A stretch of DNA of 39,947 bases from a virus, in IMG/VR virus record IMGVR_UViG_3300018018_000017, positions 1 to 39,947 of that record. One strand, 5' to 3'. The position numbers and the translations under genes were made by a program. Of this stretch, positions 13,324 to 21,589 are shown piece by piece. Numbering within the stretch: position 1 is the stretch's first letter; every line of letters begins with the position of its first letter. The notes beneath the pieces are model-generated. The model searched no databases, was not told where the DNA came from, and worked only from the letters and a program-made list of their open reading frames with translations.

Positions 13324-13455
13324 ATGACGAAAAGTGATCTTTTAAAGTTGGAGAGACAAATTAAATTATTAAAGGAACTTGTGTTTTTACTGGAAAAAAT
13401 GAAAAGGTTATCCGGTGTCCTTGGTGTTGTGAAGAAATGTCCGAACGAAGAATAG
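13324..13455 (+). CDS. Short coiled-coil peptide (43 aa)
   Basis: MTKSDLLKLERQIKLLKELV, then FLLEKMKRLSGVLGVVKK: an amphipathic leucine-rich helix. AGGTGA precedes the ATG, and its end overlaps the large terminase start by 19 bases. Too short for a family assignment; the dense packing between two clear genes supports it being real. Confidence 0.45.
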   Translation: MTKSDLLKLERQIKLLKELVFLLEKMKRLSGVLGVVKKCPNEE

Positions 13456-14846
13456 TTTTAAGTCCAAGTCAGGAGAAAATGGTTCGGAGCGATAAGACCG
13501 TAGTGGTACTTATTGGTCCGAAGGGCGAAGGTAAAACCTATGGTGCGATTGGTGCGATCTTGCATCATGCTACCAGGTTTCCATACAAGATTCGTGGGGC
13601 GGTAATCCGAGATCGTTTTACGAATATCCAAAGGCATACCATTCCTTCTATTATGAAGGCGGTTGGAGACGTAGTTACGTTTCACCGTGATGGGGCGTTA
13701 ATGAAAGGCCCCAACTTTGAAGCCGACCTGTTCGGTGTTGACGATCTTGCTGATCTGTCAAATTTACAAGGATCGGAGTATTACTTCGTATGGATCGAGG
13801 AACCCGCCCCCGTTTTTGAAGTTGGTTCTGCCGGATTAAGGGAAGATGTTTTTGATATTTGCTATGCTCGTGGTGGTCGAGAAGAGGGTGCGATAGACAG
13901 GGTATTTGTGACCATGAACCCGGCCAGTAAAGCGCATTGGACTTATAAGCGATTCGTTCTTAAACCGGAAACTGATTTTGAGGTTATTCGTATCCCATAC
14001 GGGGAGAATCCACATCTCCCATCCAAGGAACGAGAGAAAACAAAACGTGCATATATAAATCGTCCAGAGATGTATATGCGGTATGTAAGTGGCGAGTTCT
14101 CAAGCGTGAACCTGGGAGAAGCCGTGGTTCCTGAGTTTTCTGAACTTAGAAACCGATCTTATTACCCATTGGTTCCGTTTGAGACACTTACCTTTAGACT
14201 TTGGGATGGATGGATGAACCCAACTTGCGTGTTTGTTCAGATCACCCCAAGGGGCCAGATTGAGATTTTGGCAACTCTTTGTGGTGAAAACATTGGCGTG
14301 AAACAGTTGATTAATGATTCTGTAAAACCATTGATTGCTACAAAATTTTACAAGATTAAGGAATGGAGAGATATTGGTGATCTTCATTTGAGAGACAAGG
14401 ATCAGTCTGATTCAACCAAGAGTGCTGCCGAGATTATTGAAAATGAATTTCATACATATTTTGAAGATGGTGAAATGTCATGGGAGAGACGAAGGGAAAC
14501 ATTAAAGGAAGGATTTAACATGACCGTTGACGGTGATCCCAAGATCGTTGTTTCCTGTGATGATGATGTAATGCTTGAGGCCCTGGGTGGGGGTTGGCAT
14601 TACCATAAAAATTCATCCGGTCTTGTTTTGACCGATAAACCCGTGAAGGATAAATATTCACACCCCGGCGATGCCTTGTCTCATGGGTTGGCCGCCATTC
14701 TTCATCCCGGAGAAAGTGCATCAAAACCAAGGGTGGAAAAATACGAAACACTGTACGATCCATTTGTGGAAGATAGACCAAGACTTTATGCACCAGAACC
14801 TAAACTGACCGAATGGAATCCATTTGACGAAGAAAGGGTAAGGTAA
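13437..14846 (+). CDS. Large terminase subunit
   Basis: The 469-residue packaging motor has an N-terminal ATPase with Walker A GPKGEGKT (27-34), Walker B with catalytic acid YYFVWIEE (115-122) and coupling motif VFVTMNP (156-162). The C-terminal RNase H-like nuclease begins at FRLWDGW (D257), with further acids at D314 (WRDIGDL) and D412 (SHPGDALSHGL). Length is normal. It docks on the portal, translocates DNA into the capsid and cuts concatemers. The small 43-residue gene overlaps its start; GAAG is the ribosome site. Confidence 0.95.
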   Translation: MSERRIVLSPSQEKMVRSDKTVVVLIGPKGEGKTYGAIGAILHHATRFPYKIRGAVIRDRFTNIQRHTIPSIMKAVGDVVTFHRDGALMKGPNFEADLFGVDDLADLSNLQGSEYYFVWIEEPAPVFEVGSAGLREDVFDICYARGGREEGAIDRVFVTMNPASKAHWTYKRFVLKPETDFEVIRIPYGENPHLPSKEREKTKRAYINRPEMYMRYVSGEFSSVNLGEAVVPEFSELRNRSYYPLVPFETLTFRLWDGWMNPTCVFVQITPRGQIEILATLCGENIGVKQLINDSVKPLIATKFYKIKEWRDIGDLHLRDKDQSDSTKSAAEIIENEFHTYFEDGEMSWERRRETLKEGFNMTVDGDPKIVVSCDDDVMLEALGGGWHYHKNSSGLVLTDKPVKDKYSHPGDALSHGLAAILHPGESASKPRVEKYETLYDPFVEDRPRLYAPEPKLTEWNPFDEERVR

Positions 14847-15031
14847 TGCCAGTTAAAAAAGGACAGGCTGGAGTTAAACAGGAAATGGATAAATTTGAAG
14901 CGGGAACATTACATTCTGGTTCCAGCAAGGGACCTATTGTTAGGAACCCTAAACAGGCAATAGCCATATCATTAAATGAAGCGGGGTTGAGTAAGAAAAA
15001 TAAGAAACGTCATAGCATTTTAGGGGGATAA
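14846..15031 (+). CDS. Small basic phage protein, DUF6496-like (61 aa)
   Basis: Overlaps the terminase stop (TAATG). MPVKKGQAGVKQEMDKFEAG, then LHSGSSKGPIVRNPKQAIAI and SLNEAGLSKK, matches the recurrent phage pattern '...V.EM.KF..G.LHSGS..GP.V....QAIAIALSEAG.SK'. Proteins of this type recur in phage head regions and in some bacteria; function unknown, perhaps nucleic-acid-binding. Confidence 0.75.
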   Translation: MPVKKGQAGVKQEMDKFEAGTLHSGSSKGPIVRNPKQAIAISLNEAGLSKKNKKRHSILGG

Positions 15032-15035
15032 TATT

Positions 15036-15542
15036 ATGGCAAGGGTAATTTTTGTAGACGAAATCTTGGCATGGATCAATGTAAATCAGAGGGATGAAAC
15101 GGTTCCGGTCACTCCGGTAGTTCCGGTCACTCCGGTTACTCCGATAATTCCATTGGGGCCATTGGGTTCCATGACCAATCCCATTAAACTTAATCAAATA
15201 ACAACGAAAGTATATAACGGATATATCCCCTCAACTTCTCCCAATGGTAGTAGGGGGAATATTTCCATACCTGCAACCTCGAAGGTTTATTATGAAGTTG
15301 ATCCCATTGGGGCTTTTAAAATGTCTGTTACGTTCGGTTCTGGTGCTGGTGCAGTATGTAAACTCATACGGGATAAGATAACCGGGGAGTTTTCATCGGA
15401 GGTATGTGTAGGATCGGATTCATTCATAGACATCATTTTGGCTCCCCTGGCAAATAAAACGTATCTATATGCAATTGATAATTCATTCTCCGTTGGTGTT
15501 GCCAACGATGAGATGTGGATACAAATGCCGTTCGTCCCGTAA
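15036..15542 (+). CDS. Hypothetical protein with PVTP repeat linker (168 aa)
   Basis: An N-terminal ~20 residues precede a Pro-Val-Thr linker (VPVTPVVPVTPVTPIIP), encoded by near-identical short DNA repeats at about 15100-15145. The remainder (IKLNQITTKVYNGYIPSTSP, YYEVDPIGAFKMSVTFGSGA) is beta-rich, as in a small virion decoration or fibre domain. Neighbours are head genes, so a minor structural protein is likely. Repeat length could vary by slippage. Confidence 0.55.
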   Translation: MARVIFVDEILAWINVNQRDETVPVTPVVPVTPVTPIIPLGPLGSMTNPIKLNQITTKVYNGYIPSTSPNGSRGNISIPATSKVYYEVDPIGAFKMSVTFGSGAGAVCKLIRDKITGEFSSEVCVGSDSFIDIILAPLANKTYLYAIDNSFSVGVANDEMWIQMPFVP

Positions 15543-15560
15543 TCGGGAAAAGGAGATAAC

Positions 15561-15764
15561 ATGGCAAAGAAATGGATTCAGGGAGCGATTAAACATCCGG
15601 GTGGATTACACAAAGCGTTAGGTGTTCCAGAGGGACAGACCATTCCAGCCTCTAAGGTTTCAGCAGCAGTAAAGAAAGGCGGACACCTTGGACGTATGGC
15701 ACAGTTGGCGCAAACCCTTGGGAAAATGAGTCACGGTAAACATTCCGTGATGGGGAAGAAATGA
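15561..15764 (+). CDS. Small basic conserved phage protein (67 aa)
   Basis: MAKKWIQGAIKHPGGLHKAL, then GVPEGQTIPASKVSAAVKKG, is a sequence pattern often found in podovirus and siphovirus head regions beside DUF6496-like proteins. Basic, Gly-rich, with a second half of helical SHGK-type residues. The gene has a GGAGAT site. Function unknown; perhaps a DNA-associated virion protein. Confidence 0.72.
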   Translation: MAKKWIQGAIKHPGGLHKALGVPEGQTIPASKVSAAVKKGGHLGRMAQLAQTLGKMSHGKHSVMGKK

Positions 15765-16087
15765 ACGGACAAACATTGGGTTTGTTAAATACACTCGTAT
15801 CGAACGAAAGGGCGAAGGACCCGGAACATAGAATTACTTCAATTCACATGGGGAATGTCTTTGTTGGATTGCAGAATGAATTTGTAATGAGTCGTGATAC
15901 GAGAACGGCTTTTCCACTTTGCGAGATTGGTGGTATTTCGATCATTATTGATGCCCGGTGTGAAAACGAATATGTTGTGTTGAGGGATAAAGAAGTATTT
16001 AAACCGAAAGAACCATCGAAAGAAATTATCATTGATGGTGTTAAGCCGAGCAAGAGTTGGCTTAAAAAGTATGGGTATGGAAAATGA
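15761..16087 (+). CDS. Hypothetical protein (108 aa)
   Basis: Coupled to the previous gene by ATGA. Residues 1-75 (ITSIHMGNVFVGLQNEFVMS, ISIIIDARCENEYVVLRD) suggest an alpha/beta or all-beta fold; the tail is basic (KPSKSWLKKYGYGK). Lies between head-region genes, so possibly structural. Not recognised. Confidence 0.62.
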   Translation: MNGQTLGLLNTLVSNERAKDPEHRITSIHMGNVFVGLQNEFVMSRDTRTAFPLCEIGGISIIIDARCENEYVVLRDKEVFKPKEPSKEIIIDGVKPSKSWLKKYGYGK

Positions 16088-16101
16088 CGGAGGAAAACCA
16101 G

Positions 16102-16335
16102 ATGTCAGAAATATCAAATATTTTTCAACAAGACAAACAAAACAGTGAAGAGAAAAAGAAACAACAGATAGCACAGACGTTGGCGGCTGCCAAGAAAAAA
16201 CAGGAAGATGAGGCTGCACAGGCTATTATGGACGAACAAAAGAAAAAGGCCCGTTATGGTTCTGGTGCTGTTCCAATGACGGAGTATCTTGGTACGAGTC
16301 AATCGGGTGTTCGCAAGACCCTGTTGGGGGGTTAA
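16102..16335 (+). CDS. Helical protein directly before the portal gene (77 aa)
   Basis: Start MSEISNIFQQDKQNSEEKKK is chosen because GGAGG lies eight bases upstream; an earlier ATG at 16084 overlaps the previous gene and is possible. A long charged helix with coiled-coil character (EKKKQQIAQTLAAAKKKQED) is followed by RYGSGAVPMTEYLGTSQSGV and ends TLLGG. Small proteins of this composition often precede podovirus portal genes; function unknown. Confidence 0.65.
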   Translation: MSEISNIFQQDKQNSEEKKKQQIAQTLAAAKKKQEDEAAQAIMDEQKKKARYGSGAVPMTEYLGTSQSGVRKTLLGG

Positions 16336-16338
16336 TTA

Positions 16339-18039
16339 ATGGCAACAAAATGGGATGCAGACGGAATCATAAAAAAGTATGACCGCCTTTATAACAGGGA
16401 TGCTAACTGGCGGTTACTCTGGCAAGACGTAGCAGATTATATTATTCCGAAACGATCTAATATATTGGTCAAGAGAACTCCCGGCATGAAACAGACTACA
16501 AAGTTATACGATTCAACCGCCATTCATGCAAATGAACTTTTGGCCGCTTCCATGAAACAGGCCATAACTCCGGCAAACGTTCAATGGTTTTCGTTGAGAA
16601 TAAGAAATGAAGAATTAATGAAGAATGATGACATAGTCAAATGGCTTGACGATTGCGCCAAAAAGATATTTTTAGGTTTTCATCAAAGTAATTTTGATTC
16701 AGAGGTACACGAACTTGATCTTGATCTTGGTGGTTTTGGAATGGGGGCTATGTATTCGGAAGAGACTATTCCGTTTACTGGTTTTAGGTTCCATACTGTT
16801 GCCATAGGCGAATATGTCATTGAAGAAAATGCCGATGAGGTTGTTGATACACTTATTCGCAAAATACAACTTACGGCAAGGGCAGCATTTCAGCGTTGGG
16901 GAAAGGATGCCGGTGATCGAATTGTTAGGGCCATGGATAAAAATCCAGAACAATATTTCAACTTTCTACACATGGTTACTCCATTAAATAAGTCATTCTA
17001 TCAGGGTTATTACGTTGTACTTGAGGGAAAGACTATCCCGGAAAAACCAAAGATGTATCGTGAATTTCCATATTTTGTTCCACGTTGGGGAAAAACTTCT
17101 GGAGAAGAAAATGGTCGTGGTCCCGGTTTTGTGGCAATGCCCGATGTTAAGACGTTGAACAAGGCGGTTCAACTTGAACTCAAGGCTCTCGCCAAGATGA
17201 TTGATCCTCCAATAAAACAAAGTGACGGTGGTGTTATCGGTGTAGCCAGATTACAACCGGGTGGAATGACTACCGTACGTCCAAATGCAGTATTTGAAGC
17301 CATGCAATTTAAGGTTGATTTTGCTACAACCCAAATTAAATCCGAGAGTCTTAAGAAATCCATCAGACAAGTTTTTTATAGCGACCAACTGCAATTGCAG
17401 GAAGGTCCACAAATGACGGCTGCCGAATCTTATATCCGTTATGAGTTGATGCAGAGAATATTGGGACCTACCCTTGGAAGGGAAGAACGAGAATTTTTAA
17501 ATCCCCTGATTAGACGACAATTCGGGATCATGTTTCGGGCTGGTTTTTTTGAACCGCCCCCCGGAGAACTTGCTGGACATGAACATGAGATAGACATTGA
17601 ATATGAAGGTACAATGGCAAAGGCCCAACGGAGTTCGGAGGTCAATGCACTAACAGATGTTTTACAAATTTCCGCTTCTGTTGCTCAATTACATCCCGAA
17701 GTTTTCGATTGGTTCGATTTGGATGAAATGATTCATTGGCTCTGCGATGTTCGTGGTATTCCCAAGGGGTTACTTAAGGAGTTAGATGCCGTTAAAAAGA
17801 TTCGGGATGATCGTGAGAAAGAGGGACAGGTTCAACAGAGCAAACAGGAACAGATGATGATTGCTGAAGTTATCAGAAAATTAACTCCGGCATTAAAGGC
17901 TCATGTTATTCGTCCGGGTGTGGTTCCGGGTGGAATGGGTACATCTGGGACTGGTCCGCAGGCTATGGGACCACCTTCCGCCGGAGCAACGGGAGCAGGA
18001 GCAGGAGGTATTGAAAGTGCGCCACAAGTCGGTCCCTGA
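16339..18039 (+). CDS. Portal / head-tail connector protein
   Basis: The 566-residue protein matches the T7-type head-tail connector family (Head-tail_con): opening YDRLYNRDANWRLLWQDVAD and YIIPKR, then LYDSTAIHANELLAASMKQA, and W-F-S-L-R of the clip/wing region. Twelve copies should form the ring through which DNA is packaged and ejected. Length is typical (about 510-570). The C-terminus is Gly/Ala/Pro-rich (GTSGTGPQAMGPPSAGATGA), a disordered tail. It overlaps the next gene and precedes the scaffold, the normal podovirus order. Confidence 0.95.
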   Translation: MATKWDADGIIKKYDRLYNRDANWRLLWQDVADYIIPKRSNILVKRTPGMKQTTKLYDSTAIHANELLAASMKQAITPANVQWFSLRIRNEELMKNDDIVKWLDDCAKKIFLGFHQSNFDSEVHELDLDLGGFGMGAMYSEETIPFTGFRFHTVAIGEYVIEENADEVVDTLIRKIQLTARAAFQRWGKDAGDRIVRAMDKNPEQYFNFLHMVTPLNKSFYQGYYVVLEGKTIPEKPKMYREFPYFVPRWGKTSGEENGRGPGFVAMPDVKTLNKAVQLELKALAKMIDPPIKQSDGGVIGVARLQPGGMTTVRPNAVFEAMQFKVDFATTQIKSESLKKSIRQVFYSDQLQLQEGPQMTAAESYIRYELMQRILGPTLGREEREFLNPLIRRQFGIMFRAGFFEPPPGELAGHEHEIDIEYEGTMAKAQRSSEVNALTDVLQISASVAQLHPEVFDWFDLDEMIHWLCDVRGIPKGLLKELDAVKKIRDDREKEGQVQQSKQEQMMIAEVIRKLTPALKAHVIRPGVVPGGMGTSGTGPQAMGPPSAGATGAGAGGIESAPQVGP

Positions 18040-18280
18040 TAATAAGGAATATAAGCGTGTCCTGCCTTATTTTGAAACTTTTTCATCTGAGTCGGGCAAG
18101 GCCGTCTTAAAAGATATGCGTAAAATGTATTTTGATCGTCAATCTTATGTTCCCGGCGATCAGTACGCAACCGCTTTCTTGGAGGGTCAACGATCCGTGG
18201 TTGCTGATATTTTATCGTTTTTGTCTCAATCTAAGCACCCGGAGATTTTCGAGGAATCTCCTGATGACTACAACGAATAA
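18017..18280 (+). CDS. Bbp19-like small phage protein, GTG start (87 aa)
   Basis: The start is GTG at 18017, eight bases after GGAGG, so the gene begins inside the portal gene. Core pattern FETFSSESGKAVLKDMRKMY ... YATAFLEGQRSVVADILSFL fits the Bbp19 family known from Bordetella phage BPP-1: 'F....G..VL.DL+..+ ... EGQR.vv..I...L'. Its place between portal and scaffold is the same as in BPP-1-like phages. Function unknown. Confidence 0.78.
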   Translation: MRHKSVPDNKEYKRVLPYFETFSSESGKAVLKDMRKMYFDRQSYVPGDQYATAFLEGQRSVVADILSFLSQSKHPEIFEESPDDYNE

Positions 18281-18295
18281 AGGAGAAAACAGTTT

Positions 18296-19081
18296 ATGGC
18301 ATTTCAAGACGTAGCGACAAATTTGGGGCTGTCGGAAGAAGTGGTTAAAGCGATCCCAGAGGAACTACGGAATGATAAGTCTTTTGAACCCATCAAAGAT
18401 TTTACAGGTTTAATGACTTCATTTCGTGATGGGCAGAAGATGATCGGAGGTTCGGTTCGTATCCCCAAGGAAGATGCCAAACCGGAAGAGATCGAAGCGT
18501 TTTACAACAAATTGGGTAGACCGGAAAAATCTGATGGATACAAATATTCACTTCCGTATCCAGAATATATTGCATGGGATCAGGACCGTATTAAGGATTT
18601 TGTTGCCAATGCTCATAAGTCTGGATTTACCCCAAAACAGGTTCAGACCGCATTGGATTGGTATGGAAAGACAGTGGCCGAGGATTATCAGGCAAAAAAG
18701 ACAGCATTTGAATCTGCCACGGCTACACTCAAGACAGAGTGGGGCGGGGCGTTTGACAGAAATTTGGCTTTGGCAAAAAGAGCCAGGGACTTGTACGGCG
18801 GTGAAGAGGCCAAGGCGTTTTTTGCAGATGATCCATCTGGAAATGATCCTATCCTTATTAAGATGTTGGCTAAAATGGCATCCGATCTTGAAGAGGGAGA
18901 TTATCTTGGTGGACCAGGAGAACCTACTGGTTTAACGACAGAAGATGCCAAGTCGAAGATTGCAGAAGTTTTAAAGAATCCCGAAGATTTATACCATGCT
19001 AAATTCGCAGGTAAACCGGGTCACGAAGAACGAGTTAAGGAAGTTCAGACCTGGTACGATCAGGCTTATCGGGCAATTTAA
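18296..19081 (+). CDS. Capsid scaffolding protein
   Basis: A 261-residue acidic, mostly helical protein directly upstream of the capsid module. It contains the scaffold-type segment FYNKLGRPEKSDGYKYSLPY, followed by helical repeats (QVQTALDWYGKTVAEDYQAK, KTEWGGAFDRNLALAKRARD). T7-like and related podoviruses use such a protein to nucleate the procapsid and then lose it. GGAG site and spacing are good. Strong context and sequence pattern; no protease motif is seen. Confidence 0.85.
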   Translation: MAFQDVATNLGLSEEVVKAIPEELRNDKSFEPIKDFTGLMTSFRDGQKMIGGSVRIPKEDAKPEEIEAFYNKLGRPEKSDGYKYSLPYPEYIAWDQDRIKDFVANAHKSGFTPKQVQTALDWYGKTVAEDYQAKKTAFESATATLKTEWGGAFDRNLALAKRARDLYGGEEAKAFFADDPSGNDPILIKMLAKMASDLEEGDYLGGPGEPTGLTTEDAKSKIAEVLKNPEDLYHAKFAGKPGHEERVKEVQTWYDQAYRAI

Positions 19082-19091
19082 CGGAGTGTTT

Positions 19092-19286
19092 ATGCCAGGA
19101 ATGATTCATTTGTTTCCCATTAAGCATAAGGGGGAACTTAGATCAGCATGGATGTGTGATAAATGCAGAAACGTTTTTGCATTTGATAACAATGAAAAAC
19201 TTTATTGTCCAAAATGCAAGACAGATGGGTATCCAATGAATCTCGATCCCGGTGAGGGAGAGTCGAGTTTAATTGTGACACCTTAA
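19092..19286 (+). CDS. Small zinc-ribbon protein (64 aa)
   Basis: MPGMIHLFPIKHKGELRSAW, with C-x2-C (MCDKCRNVF) and C-x2-C (LYCPKCKTDGYP) forming a zinc ribbon. The ATG follows GGAG. It sits between scaffold and capsid and is followed by a structured untranslated region. Function unknown. Confidence 0.65.
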   Translation: MPGMIHLFPIKHKGELRSAWMCDKCRNVFAFDNNEKLYCPKCKTDGYPMNLDPGEGESSLIVTP

Positions 19287-19289
19287 TAT

Positions 19290-19396
19290 GTCGGGTAGCT
19301 GAAAGGTCCGACTGATACGCAAAGCGCAGGGGAATCCGGTAAGCGGGTAGTTCTCCGAAAGGTTCAGTTTAAACTTCTGTTCATTTTAAATGAACA
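19290..19396 (+). ncRNA. Hairpin-rich leader in front of the capsid gene
   Basis: Four possible stem-loops: GTCGG/CCGAC (19290-19312); CGC-AAA-GCG (19318-19326); GGGGAA/TTCTCC enclosing CCG-GTAAG-CGG (19329-19356); and TGTTCAT/ATGAACA (19378-19396) just before the ribosome site at 19401. Translation of the stretch is not convincing, and surrounding genes are otherwise packed tightly. A structured RNA controlling capsid translation, stability or processing is inferred. Confidence 0.5.
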
Positions 19397-19411
19397 ATTT
19401 GGAGGATTACC

Positions 19412-20290
19412 ATGTCTCAACAGATTACCGTTGCCTTCGTGCAACAGTACACAGATAATGTGCTGATTTTATCTCAGCAAAGGGGTTCCCGTCTTAGGGG
19501 TTCAGTTTACGAAAAACCGTTCAATGCCGGTACGAATGTTTACTTTGAAAGGGTAGGGGCTACCTCTGCCGTTAAAAGAACATCACGTCATGCCGATACT
19601 CCACTGGTTGATACCCCTCATTCCAGACGTAGGGTTTCTCCCGTTCCTTACGATTGGGCGGATTTGATTGACGAACCCGATAAGGTTCGGACTCTTATCA
19701 ATCCAGAAAATGCGTATGCCCAAAATGCGGGATTTGCAATGGGAAGAGCTATGGATGATGAAATCATAGCGGCTCTATGGGGTACTGCTTATACGGGCGT
19801 GGATGGAACCACCACGGTTGCCCTTCCTTCCGGTCAGAAAGTGGCACAGGATGGCACACCTTCCAGTCTAACCGTGGATAAACTTCTGAAGGCCAAGAAG
19901 GTTCTTGATACTAATGAAACCGATCCAGCCGATCCCCGGTCTATTGTTTGTTCGGCGGCAGCAATTCAGGCATTGCTGGGTACTACGGAAGTTAAATCTT
20001 CTGATTACAATACCGTTAAGGCATTGGTTCAGGGAGAGATTAATACCTTCGTGGGATTCGATTTTAAAATGTCTGCAAGACTTCCGTTGGTAACAACTGG
20101 AACGTATCGGGCGGCCTATGCTTATTGCAAGGCGGGTATGGGTTTAGCAATTGGTACGGATATTAAAACCAGGATTACCGAACGACCCGACAAATCCTAC
20201 AGTGTTCAGGTTTATGTCAATATGGATTTGGGTGCAACTCGCATAGAGGACGAAAAAGTCGTAGAAATTCCGTGCCTTGCGGGCGATTAA
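19412..20290 (+). CDS. Major capsid protein
   Basis: A 292-residue protein opening MSQQITVAFVQQYTDNVLIL, with FERVGATSAVKRTSRHADTP, VSPVPYDWADLIDEPDKVRT and GFAMGRAMDDEIIAALWGTA, matching the small HK97-fold capsid family of BPP-1/podovirus relatives (the 'R.....DW.DLID..D......P....A...G.AMGRA.D..I' pattern). It forms the icosahedral shell. It follows the scaffold, has a strong GGAGG site, and is flanked by structured untranslated regions on both sides. Confidence 0.9.
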   Translation: MSQQITVAFVQQYTDNVLILSQQRGSRLRGSVYEKPFNAGTNVYFERVGATSAVKRTSRHADTPLVDTPHSRRRVSPVPYDWADLIDEPDKVRTLINPENAYAQNAGFAMGRAMDDEIIAALWGTAYTGVDGTTTVALPSGQKVAQDGTPSSLTVDKLLKAKKVLDTNETDPADPRSIVCSAAAIQALLGTTEVKSSDYNTVKALVQGEINTFVGFDFKMSARLPLVTTGTYRAAYAYCKAGMGLAIGTDIKTRITERPDKSYSVQVYVNMDLGATRIEDEKVVEIPCLAGD

Positions 20291-20297
20291 TAGTTCG

Positions 20298-20385
20298 CCT
20301 ACCATGAGTAGGAGGAATAACGGGGCCGTCCGATAAGGACGGTTCCAGCAACAATTAAAGTCCTACCGACCCCTGATGGGTAGGA
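20298..20385 (+). ncRNA. Hairpin-rich RNA between capsid and decoration genes
   Basis: Three stem-loops: CCTAC/GTAGG (20298-20312); a 10-bp stem GGGGCCGTCC/GGACGGTTCC with a GATAA loop (20322-20346); and TCCTACC/GGTAGGA (20361-20385). GTAGGA of the first could pair instead with TCCTAC of the third, so two exclusive folds exist. The 132-base gap contains no credible gene. A role in expression balance or mRNA processing is inferred. Confidence 0.5.
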
Positions 20386-20422
20386 TGCCTCTGGGCTACA
20401 AAAATATAGAAGGAGAAATCAG

Positions 20423-20860
20423 ATGGCTACAATTAATGCAAGTTCGATTGAAAAAGTAAAACAGGATGCGATCCCCATTCAGATGTTAGCACCATTTGAA
20501 CAAAAGGGCCGCATTAGGGTGTCAAAGACACAATACACATGGCTTACCGGCTTTCTTGATATTGGTTCTACGGTAACGGGTGCAAGACTTCCCGCAAACG
20601 CCAAGGTTGTTGGTGGATACCTCATGTCAGATGCTATGGCTGCATCTGGAACTCTTCAGGTATCTATTAACAGTGTAAACCTGGCGGCTGCTCTTGCGGT
20701 TGGTGCTGCTACGGCAACCCAACAGCTTCCAGACAAAGACAACTACAAGAACGTTGAAGGAGTTGACTTTGGTGGATTTGCACCAGTTATTACAACTGCT
20801 GGTGCTGTGGCTGTGGCTGGTAGTCAGTTGGCGTTGATCCTGTTTTATGTGGTTGATTAA
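20423..20860 (+). CDS. Probable head decoration/stabilisation protein (145 aa)
   Basis: Follows the capsid gene and has an AGAAGGAGAAATC site. The N-terminus (FEQKGRIRVSKTQYTWLTGF) leads into a beta-rich, Ala/Val-rich body (GARLPANAKVVGGYLMSDAM, VAVAGSQLALILFYVVD). This resembles small virion proteins placed directly behind capsid genes in BPP-1-like phages. The gene is followed by a strong terminator, suggesting a head-gene transcript of its own. Function inferred from position. Confidence 0.65.
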   Translation: MATINASSIEKVKQDAIPIQMLAPFEQKGRIRVSKTQYTWLTGFLDIGSTVTGARLPANAKVVGGYLMSDAMAASGTLQVSINSVNLAAALAVGAATATQQLPDKDNYKNVEGVDFGGFAPVITTAGAVAVAGSQLALILFYVVD

Positions 20861-20872
20861 TTAACAATTAAC

Positions 20873-20902
20873 GGTGGGGGCTTCGGCCTCCACCAGTTTT
20901 TT
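20873..20902 (+). terminator. Intrinsic terminator after the head genes
   Basis: GGTGGGGGC - TTCG - GCCTCCACC forms a 9-bp stem (one G-T pair) closed by a UUCG tetraloop, followed by AGTTTTTT. This is the best intrinsic terminator in the window and should lower tail-gene transcription relative to capsid. Confidence 0.9.
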
Positions 20903-20934
20903 CGGGTTTTTCATATTCATATGGAGGTTTTAAA

Positions 20935-21207
20935 ATGGCAATATCAGGTAGGGATTATTTATTGGGGATTGTGAATCAGATTAATAAAGCCGTTGGGGAA
21001 TTGCCTGATTCTATTTTTATCAAGAATACTGGACACCCTTATTTTTCGGGAAAGGTAGACGGATTTATCGAAGAAGTTGCGGGGGTAAAATGTTTTATCA
21101 AGGATGCGGTGACGGTTGGAACCCCACAGTACATAAGGTATCCCATGATAACAACTTTTGATACCACAACGTACGCACAGGATACAACTGGCCCGGCTCA
21201 GTGGTAA
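20935..21207 (+). CDS. Hypothetical virion-region protein (90 aa)
   Basis: First gene after the terminator, with a GGAGG site. MAISGRDYLLGIVNQINKAV, then FIKNTGHPYFSGKVDGFIEE; probably beta-rich in the second half. No family recognised. Position between head and tail genes suggests a minor structural protein. Confidence 0.65.
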   Translation: MAISGRDYLLGIVNQINKAVGELPDSIFIKNTGHPYFSGKVDGFIEEVAGVKCFIKDAVTVGTPQYIRYPMITTFDTTTYAQDTTGPAQW

Positions 21208-21230
21208 GAATTAAATAATAGGAGGTTACA

Positions 21231-21587
21231 ATGGCAATCGTAGCGTGTGTAGAGGTGAGGGTAGAAGGTAGTCCCAGGGTCAGAATGTTTAAATGGCTTG
21301 CAATGGCCCTGGCTGACACCGGCCAACCGGTTTATCTCCCTGTAGATGCAGATAAAAGTATTCAGGTCGTTGGGACGCTCGGTGCGGCAGGGGCTTGTAC
21401 TATTGAGGGAAGTAATATGGATGGGACTCCCACGTATGCGGCCCTAAATAATCCACAAGGTACTGCCCTGACATTTACCGCATTGGGCATCAAAGAAATT
21501 TTAGAGAATACCTATTTGGTTCGTCCAAACATTACTGCGGGTGATGGCACTACCAACTTGAATGTCTATATGGTGGTGAAGGAATAA
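21231..21587 (+). CDS. Putative beta-rich virion protein (118 aa)
   Basis: Ribosome site AGGAGG. MAIVACVEVRVEGSPRVRMF, with IQVVGTLGAAGACTIEGSNM and YLVRPNITAGDGTTNLNVYM: alternating strands and Gly/Thr turns, similar to small phage decoration proteins with an immunoglobulin- or jelly-roll-like fold. Coupled closely to the next gene. Confidence 0.62.
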   Translation: MAIVACVEVRVEGSPRVRMFKWLAMALADTGQPVYLPVDADKSIQVVGTLGAAGACTIEGSNMDGTPTYAALNNPQGTALTFTALGIKEILENTYLVRPNITAGDGTTNLNVYMVVKE

Positions 21588-21589
21588 CA

